From Antedon mediterranea (Eukaryota > Echinodermata > Crinoidea > Comatulida > Antedonidae): a stretch of 64,000 bases of DNA. The notes under the pieces are model-generated. The model was not told the origin of the DNA and ran no database searches. It was given only the letters and a program-made list of their open reading frames with translations. Position numbers and translations under genes: made by a program. The DNA is taken from the NCBI RefSeq assembly GCF_964355755.1, contig NC_092674.1:12841001-12905000 (forward strand). The letters run 5' to 3'. Of this stretch, positions 31,903 through 43,445 are shown piece by piece (position 1 is the stretch's first letter; each line of letters opens with the position of its first letter).

Positions 31903-33250
31903 AATCTATAAAACGTCTGGACCAACAGTAATACGACAGACAATAATAATGACACATGTTTGTTGCAGTAGTCCGAAAAAAAGCGATAAGTTGGTGCCAG
32001 TAAACTGAAGTAGGTACAGTATTTGCTACCCTATTTGCTAAGGCAGGCCCGTAGCCAGGGGGGGTTTTTATGGTTCGGGCGAACCCCCCCCCCCCCTTTA
32101 CAGCGAACCCCCCATAACCAACTGCGAACCCCCATCCCCGACATGCCCAATACCTCACCCTCATCTCCAAAAATCCTCCAAATACGTGCCCCACAGTACA
32201 AAAAGTTGTTTGTAAATTGAAAAATTCGTAAACTTGTTCGTGAACCTTCTTCTCTGTATGAGCGTCAACTAGTGATACGTGTCTGTAAATTTCTAAAAGC
32301 TGCAAATGAATTGCCGATTTTAACCTAAAAAATAAATGTTTGGTCCCTGCATGTAACATGATATTGACGCGTCTCATAGCGAGCTGGCGCACGAACGATT
32401 CGTACAAAGGACACCGCCAGACAAACTGCGTACCTCCTATAATTGTTTAGATCACTGGCAGTCAGGCAGCATGCATAAAGTATATAGCCTTCCGACGTAC
32501 ATCAGTATTTATGTGTGACTATGAAGTATAATGTATCATAGAGGATTATAGTGAATATTAATATTTTACACTATAATATCTATTCTATGGTATCAAGTAC
32601 AGTACTGTAGTTCACATTATGGCATCCGATTATTTTTTTCTAGACCACCAGCCGATACGTACTAAAATGTATCAATATCACCTATTTACATATTTATATT
32701 CCTCAACAAATTTCTGTAAATAAATATTATAGATAGAGCTAGCAAATAGCATTTGTATTCGCCCAGTTTGCTTTTTTCGGGGCTGCTCCTAGATATACGT
32801 TCGCATTGAACTTGAACGCAAAACAAAATACGGAGTAAATGATCAAACAATCGGCGGTTCCGCACAGAGCACGCGCATCTAACATACGGCAACAAATAGT
32901 TATCGTCATTTAAATTATCGACGTGTTTGAGGAGGAGGAAAAAAGTACGATCTTTTTGCTCATTGGTTATAATAGCATGCTCGCACGAGAGTGTCTTTTC
33001 CGGCCATCTAGGGGTGTCATTTAACAAAATTCGCTTCGCATCAGGCTGGGGGAGGGGGGGGGGGGGGTTGACCCAAATATTTAGTGTCCGAACCCCCCCT
33101 TGACAGATCCTGGCTACGGCCCTGTAAGGCATTATAATTCAATTCATGGAAATACTCCGAATTTTCGAGTAACATGTGGAATTGGTGGTTCGCTGCCCGG
33201 CAAGCTTTGGAATTTACAATTCGTTTTACAAGCATGTCATAAGACGCCAT
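31895..33250 (-). pseudogene. CACTA-resident ORF split by a hAT-like element
   Basis: On the minus strand a frame starts MASYDMLVKRIVNSKACRAA at 33250 and remains open to 33130, where the hAT-like element begins. After that element and one copy of its taagg duplication, the same frame continues from 32038 (ANRVANTVPTSVYWHQLIAF) to a stop at 31895. The frame is thus preserved across the insertion point, implying a single ORF of about 88 codons before the insertion. The product is unrecognised. It could be an accessory protein of the CACTA-like element or an exon captured by it. Confidence 0.5.
32044..33124. mobile_element. hAT-like non-autonomous element 2
   Basis: Ends CAGGCCCGTAGCCAGG and its inverse with one mismatch, then long C/G runs. 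The flanking duplication is taagg (32039-32043 and 33125-33129). The ends differ in sequence from hAT-like element 1 but have the same organisation. Its interior (32330-32460) contains a diverged piece of repeat R (cgtacaaaggacaccgccag). No transposase. Confidence 0.8.
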
Positions 33251-33529
33251 TTTAAGGACGAGTATAACAATCGGCAACCTCCTGCAGTTGACGATGGAAA
33301 CATCAGTATATAATAAGTATGCCTGGAGAAAACGAGGATGCCAATTGAGGATGAAGTAGAACTAGGCCTAGACTAGGAGACTGACGAAGTTAATGAAGAA
33401 AAAAAACTATTATAACGGGGATGATTTATCAACTGACGATAGTAGTAGTGATAATTCTAGTATTGTTATACTGTTAATGATTGTTTAATATTAATGATCT
33501 TGTTGATGCTCAGCAAGAAGGCCTACTAA

Positions 33530-34046
33530 CTAGAGGATGAACAAGCAGATAATAGTATAAAAAATGCTGATTTACTTCTACTAACATTAAAGGAGAGAAA
33601 CAAGATTCCACAGGTAAGCCATTTTGCTTTAAAATTACAACAATTATATACGTCTATTTCCTAGGCCTTGCTGGTACTGTTATTATACAGGACTATTAGC
33701 TATAGTAACTATAGGACTTGGGGCCTAGGCCTAGGCGGATCGATCCGCCTAGGCATTATACACTCTAAGTTTATGTTGCATTTTTTTGTGACCAATTTCA
33801 TTGTTACAAATAACATTTTTTTTGTTAGGCTGCATAGCTCCCCAACTAAAGCACAACTTAGTTTTTAAACATATTAAAACTTGAATATAAAAAATATTAA
33901 ATCAATATTATTTTCTTTAGGTTGCAGTGCAATCGATTATTCAAAGCACAAACAGTTTGATTACCCAGATTCTTTCATCAGTTGAAACTGAAGTGCTAAC
34001 TGCTCTACCGTTGTGTGAATATAAGGATATTGACAATCTATTTTAA
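33530..34046 (+). pseudogene. C-terminal exons of a CACTA-element gene
   Basis: Two plus-strand exons. The first is open from 33530 to 33613 (ends LLLLTLKERNKIPQ) at donor cag/gtaagc. The second starts after acceptor ttttctttag at 33921, reads VAVQSIIQSTNSLITQIL and stops at TAA 34044-34046; the phase is 0 across the 307-bp intron. Upstream, NDLVDAQQEGLL (33493-33528) and EVNEEKK (33388-33408) look like the same acidic protein in a shifted frame, so the gene is damaged. From memory the KERNKIPQ-type block resembles an uncharacterised family common in animal genomes and associated with transposons, but I cannot verify this. It is probably an element-encoded protein. Confidence 0.5.
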
Positions 34047-35570
34047 GTAAAACATTTCTCAAAATAAGTATTTTTAAGAATATTAAAATAGAATTGACTT
34101 CAATTCAAGCAAAAATAGTCTTGATAGGATATAGTATGATATTGACTTCTTATCTTAAGTACAACATTTCTCAAAATAAGTATTTTTAAAAATATTGCGA
34201 ATCTCAATTTAAGCAAAAATAGGCTTGATAAGATAGTATGATATTGACTTCTTATTTTAAGTAAAACATTTCTCAAAATAAGTATTTTAAAGAATATTGC
34301 GAATCTTGATTCAAGTAAAAATAGTCTTGATAAGATAGTATGATATTGACTTCTTATTTTAAGTAAAACATTTCTCAAAATCAGAATATTGCGAATCTGA
34401 ATTCAAGCAAAAATAGTCTTGATAGGATAGTATGATATTGACTTCTTATTTTAAGTAAAAAAAATTTCAAAATAAGTATTTTTAAAAATATTGCGAATCT
34501 CAATTTAAGCAAAAATAGTCTTGATAAGATAGTATGATATTGACTTCTTATTTTAAGTAAAACCTTTCTCGAAATAAGTATTTTTAAGAATATTGCGAAT
34601 CTTGATTCAAGTAAAAATAGTCTTGATAAGATAGTATGATATTGACTTCTTATTTTAAGTAAAACATTTCTCAAAATAAGTATTTTTAAAAATATTGCAA
34701 ATCTCAATTTAAGCAAAAATAGTCTTGATAAGATAGTATGATATTGACTTCTTATTTTAAGTAAAACATTTCTCAAAATAAGTATTTTTAAGAATATTGC
34801 GAAACCTAATTTAAGAAACTTTGTCTTACCTAGAAAAATATTTATTGTTTTAAGTAATTTTTAGAATTCATCAATCTTGATTTAAGAAAAATTATTCTTG
34901 ATAGGGATAAATATAATATTGATTTCTTATTTTAAGTAAAATACTTTTCAAATTAAGTATTTTCAAATCTTGTTTTAAGCAAAACTATTCTTAATAAGAA
35001 GAGAATGATATTGACTTCTTATTTTAAGTAAAATATTTCTTGTAATAAGCATTTTCAAGAATATTGCGAATCTTGATTCAAGTAAAAATAATCTTGATAA
35101 GGGTAGTGTGAAATTGACTTCTTATTTTAAGTAAAATATTTCTCAAAACAAGTATTTTCAAGACTATTGCGAAACCTAATTTAAGAAACTTTGTCTTACC
35201 TAGAAAAATATTTATTGTTTTAAGTAATTTTTATAATTCATCAATCTTGATTTAAGAAAAATTATTCTTGATAGGGATAAATATAATATAGATTTCTTAT
35301 TTTAAGTAAAATACTTTTCAAATAAAGTATTTTCAAATCTTGTTTTAAGCAAAACTATTCTTAATAAGAAGAGAATGATATTGACTTCTTATTTTAAGTA
35401 AAATATTTCTTGTAATAAGCATTTTCAAGAATATTGCAAAACTTAATTTAAGAAAATGTGTCTTTTCTAGAAAATTATTTCTTGTTTTAAGTAATTTTAA
35501 ATCTTGACAAGAAAAAAAATACTTATTTTAAGAATTTTTTCTTAAAACAAGATTTTTTTTTCTTGCTTAG
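34040..35570. repeat. Subterminal satellite of the CACTA-like element
   Basis: About eight units of roughly 103 bp (34040-34800), each with cttcttattttaagtaaaac and tagtcttgat, followed by two longer units starting at 34801 and 35170 (spacing about 369 bp). The minus-strand open frames across the array only reflect the period. Subterminal repeats of this type are where CACTA transposases usually bind. Confidence 0.85.
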
Positions 35571-35589
35571 AATTTCAAATTTTGCTGTG

Positions 35590-36300
35590 TATATATAGAT
35601 TGTATATTGTTTTCAATAAGCCGTGCGGAGGATTCAGATAATGTATCTTATAGTATTAACAGGGAAGAGTTAAATTACGTAATTTAACTCTTCCCTGGTA
35701 TTAAAGTGTAACACCGCAACTTTAAAATGTATATTGCTTATTATAAATTATTAACCTTTTAATCAACATTGGTAATAACCGTGCCTAATTTTAGACAACA
35801 ATCAGGCAAAGTGAAGTGAAGTTGAACTAATTCGCCTTTAAAATATCATATTTAAACTAAACTTTTTAAATATCTGATAATTAGAGCTGTGCGCGCGTGC
35901 AAATTATCAATAGAAATTAATATTTATTTACTACAGCTAACATTATGTTTCCTATTCGAGAAACGATGTTGTTATAGGGACCACACTAAGTAGTTTGTGT
36001 AACTTCACAGTAACGATATGTTGAAACATTATGTTCTTTTACATAGACCTTCAGATAGTTTTAGCATTGATATTATGTTACTGAGGTGTAGTAGTATGCG
36101 ACATACAATGTGGATTATTGAACATTTTAATGTATTGATGATGAAAATCATATTATTATTGTAACCGAATTGGTCATGATATACGATGATTTTAAATCAG
36201 TTATAAGGTATAGTAGTGTTATATTATTATTGTAACCGAATTAACATTTTTAAAGTTTTATAGAATACAAATACTGGTACGTAATGTCCCACACTTCACT
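35590..36300. repeat. Duplicated unit resumed after the CACTA-like element
   Basis: Parallels 57310-58060 and 60530-61290: gattgtatattg, ataagccgtgcggag, ctgataattagagctgtgcg and ttgttataggga. Contains the 38-bp palindrome at 35660-35697. No gene. Confidence 0.8.
35653..35704. mobile_element. 38-bp perfect palindrome with 7-bp target duplication
   Basis: CAGGGAAGAGTTAAATTAC and its exact complement fill 35660-35697. gtattaa flanks it at 35653-35659 and 35698-35704. The duplicated loci at 57355-57361 and 60587-60593 carry a single gtattaa and no palindrome, so this is an insertion. CAGGG...CCCTG ends and a 7-bp duplication suggest a hAT-type element reduced to its two terminal repeats. Confidence 0.8.
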
Positions 36301-36774
36301 ACAGTCTTAACCAAATCTTAGAATATCTCTTGCTAGATTAGTTGAATTAATATTATGAACATGCACAAGTACCTTAAATTGAATTCTACAATGAAAATGA
36401 TTCCAATGAAAACAAAAGTGGTCCTGCTCTAAAACGTAAAGACAACTCAAATACAAGTTCTTTAGTAAGATCTTGCTTGAAAGTATCCAGTGCTTTAAAA
36501 GACAACGAAGTAAACTATCTTTGATAACTGACTTCCCAATGTCAATATTAACCTTGACAAGGTACCGATGTTCCGAACCATAATTATGTGAGAGGTACGA
36601 CCGCCGTGCAGTTATCGACAGTACAGTCATCCTCGCTACAAATTACAGTATCTATAATATGACCCGCATTGTGGTTGGTTTATTTACCTATATTATTACC
36701 GGCACGCCCATTAAATTTGTTTAATCACACTGAATTATATAGCACCTGTTATTAATAATTTTTGTAACACTTAC

Positions 36775-36873
36775 ATTGTTTGGAAGATCCACTTTAGCAC
36801 CTGCCTTGATCAAAATAGTGCAAACGTCTGTGTGGCCCTCTTGTGCAGCCACATTTAAAGGTGACAATCCATT
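36775..36873 (-). CDS. Ankyrin-repeat exon c
   Basis: One full repeat: NGLSPLNVAAQEGHTDVC, then ILIKAGAKVDLPNN. It is the most diverged of the five: Asn replaces the consensus His of TPLH, Ile replaces Leu in the second helix (LIKAG), and a Pro replaces Gln near the end. Length is still exactly 99 bp, phase 0/0, with acceptor ATTTCAG and donor GTAAGTG intact. The 5' intron, towards exon d, spans 14.5 kb and contains a foldback element, a LINE and R repeats. Confidence 0.85.
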
Positions 36874-37150
36874 CTGAAATAATAACACATCATGTTATAG
36901 AAGTAGTAGTAGTATAGTCTTCTACAAAAAGCTATTTAATATTGTACTGAAATCTTTTCGATGTGATCAAGTAAAACTAACTTAAAAGCCAGGTGAGGGC
37001 AAACAAATTCTATTGATCTTGCATTCCAATATCTATAGTTTCCCCTATGTTTCAAAATGTTTGTAATTTTATGTGTGTTACACGAGCTTGTTGAAAATAT
37101 GCACTTTATTATCAGTGGTGGATAGTTCAAATTACACAATAAAATCTCTA

Positions 37151-37357
37151 TTCATTTGTACACAAATGTTGTAAATAGAGAGGCAATTTTAAAAAAAACT
37201 AAAAATAAACCATGTGGTAAAAAATGTTATCAGAGGACTAAATATAGATGATATTCATTTGTACACAAATGTTGTAAATAGAGAGGCAATTTAAAAAAAA
37301 AACTAAAAATAAACCATGTGGTAAAAAATGTTATCAGAGGACTAAATATATATAATA
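37151..37357. repeat. 103-bp tandem duplication
   Basis: Two nearly identical units beginning attcatttgtacacaaatg and ending cagaggactaaatata. Not seen at the paralogous loci. Confidence 0.9.
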
Positions 37358-37454
37358 CTTCATAGTTTTATTTTCATGCTGTAGCAAAAATTATCCACCG
37401 TATATCCACCATCTTTTTTCACCTTCTATGGAGCCGCCGGACATGTAATTAAAC

Positions 37455-37660
37455 TAGGTTAAACTACTTTTAAGTAGTTAAACTACTGAAAAAAAGTCTT
37501 CCGGGTTTTTATAGCAGAATTTTGCCAAATTTTGTAATTGACCATTTTAAGTGAAATTCATGTTTTTTCGTCTTGATTTTTATTACAAATATTTGATTTA
37601 TGTACATTTAACCAGATATTATATTTAAAATTGATGCCTGTACCTAAGCTTTAACTTAAA
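37455..37660. repeat. Short dispersed repeat, inverse of 9838-10020
   Basis: Shares catgttttttcgtcttgatt and aaccagatattatattt with the inverted 9838-10020 stretch. Confidence 0.65.
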
Positions 37661-39399
37661 TAAAGATTATTAACTGTTGATGTTTTCTTTAAGATAATGT
37701 ATTGTATATGCATGCATTTGTTTTGCTTGTATACTATTTTGTTATATAGTACGGTTATTTTGTACGTAGCATTTATATATTGCAAATTTGGTAAGAAATA
37801 GTGGTCCTTAATATGAAAGATGGTACTAGTTCTGCTACCAGTTATTTTGCTACAGTTACCAAAGAACCTATAGATACAGTGCACTGATTGGGTAATAGAA
37901 TACTGTAGTTTAATACGGTTAGTGTAATTTTGCGACGGTTGAAAACTTCAACCTTTAAGATTTTTTGTTGGAGACATTGATATACGCACTGTCATGGAAT
38001 TTTTAAAGTTAAAAAGCCCCAATTCATATATTATGATAAAGTGGTGTTTGCGTTTGAACTGTCAGTTACGACTAAAAATGTATCCAGGCCCCAAAATGTG
38101 TTCAGATAACACATTTTGACTGCTAAATTCTTAACTATTGGTTTTATTTTGCTGTTACTGGGAGAGGATACGTTTAAACAAAAAATGTTTTACCAAATCA
38201 TTTGAATACGTCGATTCATATCCATTTTATGTACCATTTTTATAAATTCGTGTTGCTCTGTAGGCTACATCACAATATATACAAAAACAGAAAAATAACC
38301 ATTAAAAAAATCATTCCCTAATATTTATTACTCTAAATGGTAAAAACTATTACGAAATCTATATGTATGAGGGGTGATGAACCGCTTCCTTGAACTTCAA
38401 AAATGAGATGGGTTGGGTCTTGCAAAATCAAATGTGTTTTGTTAGTAAAGTGATCTCTAATCAATCAAATTGAAAGTATACGTGAAGCATAATTAACAAT
38501 ACATTTGAGTTCCAACTTATCCTTACATGTGGTCCTGGTAAACCATGCAACAATGATAAAAGTGAGAATGACCGATTTATAAAAAAAAAAGTAGGCCTGA
38601 TGGGAGATTTGACTTCAAAATATTTAAGTCTATGTAAAAAGTAAAAACGTTGGGTATGGGCCTTAGTAATAATACTTATTGTCTTGCCATTTAAGATCTC
38701 TGGTGATTTATTTACAATGTCAATTCCAGAGGGGGTATTTCATATTGTAGGTGATTTACATTGTGTTATAAATGTCGAGTGTTTCACCTGCTTTGAAAGA
38801 AACAATACTGTAATTAGTTGAAAATGTAACCAAAATTGAGACCGTTTTACTTGACACGAAAACATGTGAACTCATAAAAAACGTACATAATCATATAATG
38901 TAGTACATTTTGAATGTTGACATAACATGATAAACATTAAACATGTTTTATTTATTATAATGCCATGTGTTCTCTACATGTCGATATAGTTAGGGTACGG
39001 ACAATTATCTTAGTATTACAGGGTAAATGAATACGTATTTGCAAAGAGCTAAAATTATGTTTTCGAGAATTGTTGTTTTTTTTAGACCACATTACTAAGT
39101 GGGTTTTTTTTCTCTTTTGTGGCGCAAACACCACTTTTATTCACATTCATATTATCTCATATTACATAATATCGTATTATTTAACTTGTAAATGTAGTTA
39201 CAGTTCATAAGTAACATTTTTACATATATGAATTATGTATTACTCCTTTTTTTTTCATTAATTACTACTAAGCGGTTGGTGTAACTTCACATTTATGATA
39301 TATTGAAACATTATATGTTAATTAGTCACCTTAATATGGACCTTTGCCATATACGATGATTTAAAATTCAGAGTTTTAGTATTCTAGTATTACAGTTGA

Positions 39400-39532
39400 A
39401 CCCCCATGAGCGGTCACCTCCCGAAAGCTGCCTCCCTTAACTGTCGCACTTTCGAAAAGCATGTTTGTTCTTCATCTAAATAGTGGACCATCTCACATGA
39501 GCGCCATCTCACGTGAGCGGCCGCGGACAATT
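39400..39532. mobile_element. Pogo/Tigger-like terminal fragment
   Basis: The sequence cagttgaacccccatgagcg, followed by repeated cacctccc/ctcacgtgagcgg blocks, looks like the terminal region of a pogo-type element. Only one end is present, followed by family A copy 5. Class assignment is by appearance only. Confidence 0.4.
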
Positions 39533-40620
39533 TTGGTTACATTACATTAAAGAAACGCTCATCGTTAGATCTATGTATAGTAATGAGAAATATACAAACA
39601 ATGATGTTGTTGTGATGTCGTGGGTGAGTGTCAGGTGTGGCGGCGTTCATTCGAGGGAGGCATTTGTTGGTAACATTTTATAAGAAAATAAATTCCCTTA
39701 GATATGAACAAGTACAATACCGTGTTTGATATTATCAAGAAGTGATAACAGTAAACAATTTTATGAAAATGCCTGGTAAATAAATAGATATAACAGTAAA
39801 TGAATTATTCAACAAGTATAAGTATGTTTGTTTTATAATACAATATTGTGTGTATACATTTACGTGGCGGGGTGTTTATTAGAGGGTGGAGGTTGGATAT
39901 TCCAATGATGTTTTATTGGGGAGGAGGCGTTCATTCACAATAAATGCGGTATGCCTAATTGTTATAATCAATACATTATTTAGTTTAAAACAAAAATAAT
40001 GACATTTATCAGTGGGCTGTTTCGGTATAAATAAAACGTTTGAAACGGCTGGCAACATGTGCCAAAGCAATGGCGATACGGTAGGCCTACATGCAGAGTA
40101 CCAGAAGGTACCAGTTCCAGAAACGAATGAAACACAAATTTAATTAGGTAGGTTATTAATACAAGTATGGATGCAAACATAACAACGGACAATGATTAAT
40201 AGTTTCCCGAGGAATTATTAAATTAAACTAAAATGTGAACTCAATCATCACCGTGATGAGTTCGGGATATCCGCGTTAACGCACACAGTGTAACAAACAT
40301 CTTAAAATACGCACATACTCTCTGACGTAAAAAAAAATATATAATTATAGTACTGAATTAAATGTCTATTTTGTGTCATACAGTATTAAGTGCGAATAAC
40401 CAATAAATGTTAAAGTGTATGTTTCAAACCAATGCATTTTATTTGATTTTTTTCTAGTTTTCCAGTTAAGCACAATTGTGACATCTATAATTGTCTACAA
40501 ATGTCTATAAATTCCATTTCCTTTATTGTCTGACTTCCAATGGGTTTTTGGTTGAATTTGACAATTTATTTTTTCATTTTATAAGAGAAAACCTTATTTT
40601 TGACGAAAGAGATTAACTTT
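39533..40620 (+). repeat. Family A copy 5
   Basis: Uninterrupted copy containing gatatgaacaagtacaatac, gtttattagagggtggagg, ggtaccagttccagaaacg and an extension (actcaatcatcaccgtgatg to cagttaagcacaattgtgac) shared with 52979-53440. Confidence 0.75.
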
Positions 40621-40689
40621 ATTAAAACTACAAAATAACCTATTTAAAGTCTCATTTAATTAATCTTCATTTTTCATGTTTTTGGAGGA

Positions 40690-41760
40690 CATACATCTTT
40701 AATATTAAGCATTTATTCGATTTTCTTCTATATATAAATTTACGTAAGGGCAAAATTCGGTACTTACTTCTAGAATTTTCACTCGATGGTATGTAAAGTT
40801 GGTTCGTACTTTCGGTACTGATTTTAACCGCCTGATGTAACCCTGTTTACTAATTAAATTGAGTTAGATAATTAGTTATTGACGATTAAAACGAATTTAG
40901 GTTCAACGATTTGCCCCAAATAGGGGTGTTTTCCGATCGTGGTATACACTGTCTAATGGATGTCCATCTTGAAAAATACCCGCCAAAAAAATGCGAGGAG
41001 GCTTCGCATTTTTCTATCTCCTCCTACGATAATTGTTTTTAATAGCTGAAAACCGGTTGAACAGCTAGAGTACACCATCATAATGTTGAAGACAGGCCGA
41101 TTTTCTTTAAAAAATACTATTTTGATAGATTTAATATACGATTATACAAATGTATTGATTTGCGATGAATGGAACATCCCAATCTCTCAGTCTGCCAGAG
41201 TTTGGTTTAACACAAGTACTGTAGGTAAATTTATGAGCCCTTGGTTTAACACATACGGTAGGTAAATATATGGGCCCTTTGAGAATAAACTTGCAATACT
41301 TTGACAATACTGTAAATACCTATTAGGCCTAACTATTTTTCATTTGAATCGAACATTTCTTACTGTGAATATTCGTACTGTTAGATGTAATATAAAAATA
41401 TATACAAATAAACTTTATTACTGAGACTTTGGATAGGCTCTACTGTTAGATATACAAATAAACTTTATACTGACAGTTCCTTCTCAACGTTTGTATTAAT
41501 TAATAATTACCAAAAATATAAACGTCGTAGTGGTGTATCGTGACATGTACTTTAATATTTCAATCGATTATGACAGTGACAGTTTTAACAAAGTATTAAA
41601 TCGCAAATGTTTTAGGCCTACTGTATTTAGAGGTATATTATTTATAGGCCTATAAAACATGAACAAAATATTTCGTTACTCAGTGGATAAAGAATATATT
41701 TAAAAATTGTTCCTCTTTGTACCTATCCGCTTTCCCATCCCTCAACCCTAATGTTACATA
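40690..41760 (+). repeat. Repeat R block with unoccupied PIF site
   Basis: The reverse complement matches 8290-8600 plus 9683-9837, and also 48438-48800. At about 41180-41186 the sequence is continuous where the PIF-like element sits at 8.6 kb. Confidence 0.7.
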
Positions 41761-41762
41761 GC

Positions 41763-42134
41763 GAGGAGGCTTCGCATTTTCCTATCTCCTCCTACGATAA
41801 TTGTTTTTAATAGCTGAAAACCGGTTGAACAGCTAGAGTACACCATCATAATGTTGAAGACAGGCCGATTTTCTTTAAAAAATACTATTTTGATAGATTG
41901 CTAGAGTACACCATCATAATGTTGAAGACAGGCCGATTTTCTTTAAAAAATACTATTTTGATAGATTTAATATACGATTATACAAATGTATTGATTTGCG
42001 ATGAATGGAACATCCCAATCTCTCAGTCTGCCAGAGTTTGGTTTAACACAAGTACTGTAGGTAAATTTATGAGCCCTTGGTTTAACACATACGGTAGGTA
42101 AAATATATGGGCCCTTTGAGAATAAACTTGCAAT
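41763..42134 (+). repeat. Tandem duplicate of 40994-41301 with internal 68-bp duplication
   Basis: Begins gcgaggaggcttcgcatttt like 40994. The segment gctagagtacaccatcataa...gatagatt is present twice in a row (41833-41899 and 41900-41967), a recent slippage or template-switch event. The open reading frame across it is a by-product. Confidence 0.85.
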
Positions 42135-43167
42135 AGGTTCGGAAAATGTTAAAAACAAATTTCTATTATTTGAATCGGTAAACAGTTTCCATTTATTATA
42201 CATTGATAATGAAACATGAAATATTCCTATTTATGTCCCTCGAGGTTCATTACAATTTATATTTAGTAGTCCCACGGACTTCATCTTAGCCACTCCCCCG
42301 AGTGCTAAGGCCAAATTTATGATACCCTACTTTCTATGTAAGTTTAGTTACAGTTAGTTCTTGACGATAATACAACGAATTTAGGTTACACCCTTCGGCC
42401 GCGAAAACGTTTCTGTACAAATATGATACCAATTGGCTTTATTTCATTCAACAGCGACCATAATCTCGCCAATTACAGGATAGATAAACTATTTTATTAT
42501 TGATGTGCTTATAAATTAAGACTCATGTAAACAGCTTGATTACATCATTTTACAGACAAACGAAACTTTTTTAAACCTACTGTTTCAATAACTGAGTATA
42601 ATACTGTATACGTTTTCATAAGTAAGTGCATATACATTTTCGTGTTTTCATTGACGAGATTGTAATAGTAACTTCAGTAACTATTACAGTACTTATTTAT
42701 TATACGACACAAGACAATTGTATCTGACAGGTACGTACATTATTCTAAAAAATAAGTCTAGATAGATCCCTTAGGCGTCATAAATCACAGGCCAACAAAT
42801 CAGTACTCATGACAGAAATTCGACCCAGTTTGGTTCACACAAATGTTTACAGGAATTTCAACACCACAACCGATGATTTGCCCTAAATATTTAGGTAGAC
42901 TACAGTTTAATTTTTCACTGAATAGGAGCTTGAATTTCCGATTTCCATTTCGCAGAATGTCTAGGTCTATTTATTTAGTTTGGTTCTTATAATATATAAA
43001 TACAATCAACTTTATTACTGCGGTTCCATCACCACCACCACGTGCCGCCCAATTCCCGTACATACATTTCCATTTCTCCCTAATTTCTTTAATCCACATA
43101 AATTAATTGTCCTTTATGGAATCCAGTATTGGTTTTGTTGTCTCTATTTCTGAATACCCCAATTAGG
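42135..43167. other. Gene-free stretch
   Basis: AT-rich with scattered GGCCTA words. I see no gene, splice-bounded exon or complete element. Confidence 0.5.
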
Positions 43168-43181
43168 GGGACTGTTGAACC

Positions 43182-43445
43182 CACAAATGTAAAAACGCCC
43201 ACAAATGTGAAAACAACCACAAATGTGAAAACGCATCACCCACAAATGTGAAAACAACCACAAATGTGAAAACGCATCACCCACAAATGTGAAAACAACC
43301 ACAAATGTGAAAACGCATCAACCACAAATGTAATAAACAGCGCCCACAAATGTGAAAACGATCATCGCCCACAAATGTGATAACGCCCACAAATGTAAAA
43401 AAAAATGAGAATTTTTCGGCCACAAATGTAAAAAAAAAAAATCAG
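43182..43445 (+). repeat. Outer array of foldback copy 2, left arm
   Basis: Same order of 18- and 23-bp units as copy 1, nearly base for base, which argues for recent common origin or homogenisation between copies 30 kb apart. Confidence 0.9.

Larger units (their letters stand above)
31208..35589. mobile_element. CACTA/EnSpm-like element, 4.4 kb
   Basis: Ends CACAGCAAAATT and its inverse. The right end has a subterminal array of aagtatttttaag / tcttgattcaag words, a style that I associate with animal EnSpm (CACTA) elements. Paralogous loci at 57290-57310 and 60525-60545 join ttctttatat to the gattgtatattg sequence without it. The flanks share only ta, so the duplication is too short to be decisive. 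Inside are remnants of at least two genes in opposite orientations and a nested hAT-like element. Superfamily assignment is an inference from ends and subterminal repeats. Confidence 0.65.
36530..38960 (-). repeat. Duplicated ankyrin-exon unit, copy c
   Basis: Homologous to copies b and e around the exon and through 38000-38960 (gataacacattttgactgctaaattctt, cgaagcataattaacaatac). Contains private insertions at 37151-37357 and 37455-37660. Confidence 0.75.

Noticed and set aside
34100-34776. Repetitive minus-strand frames in the satellite
   Set aside because: The period of the satellite is nearly a multiple of three, so long frames appear without coding. The peptide is a pure repeat.
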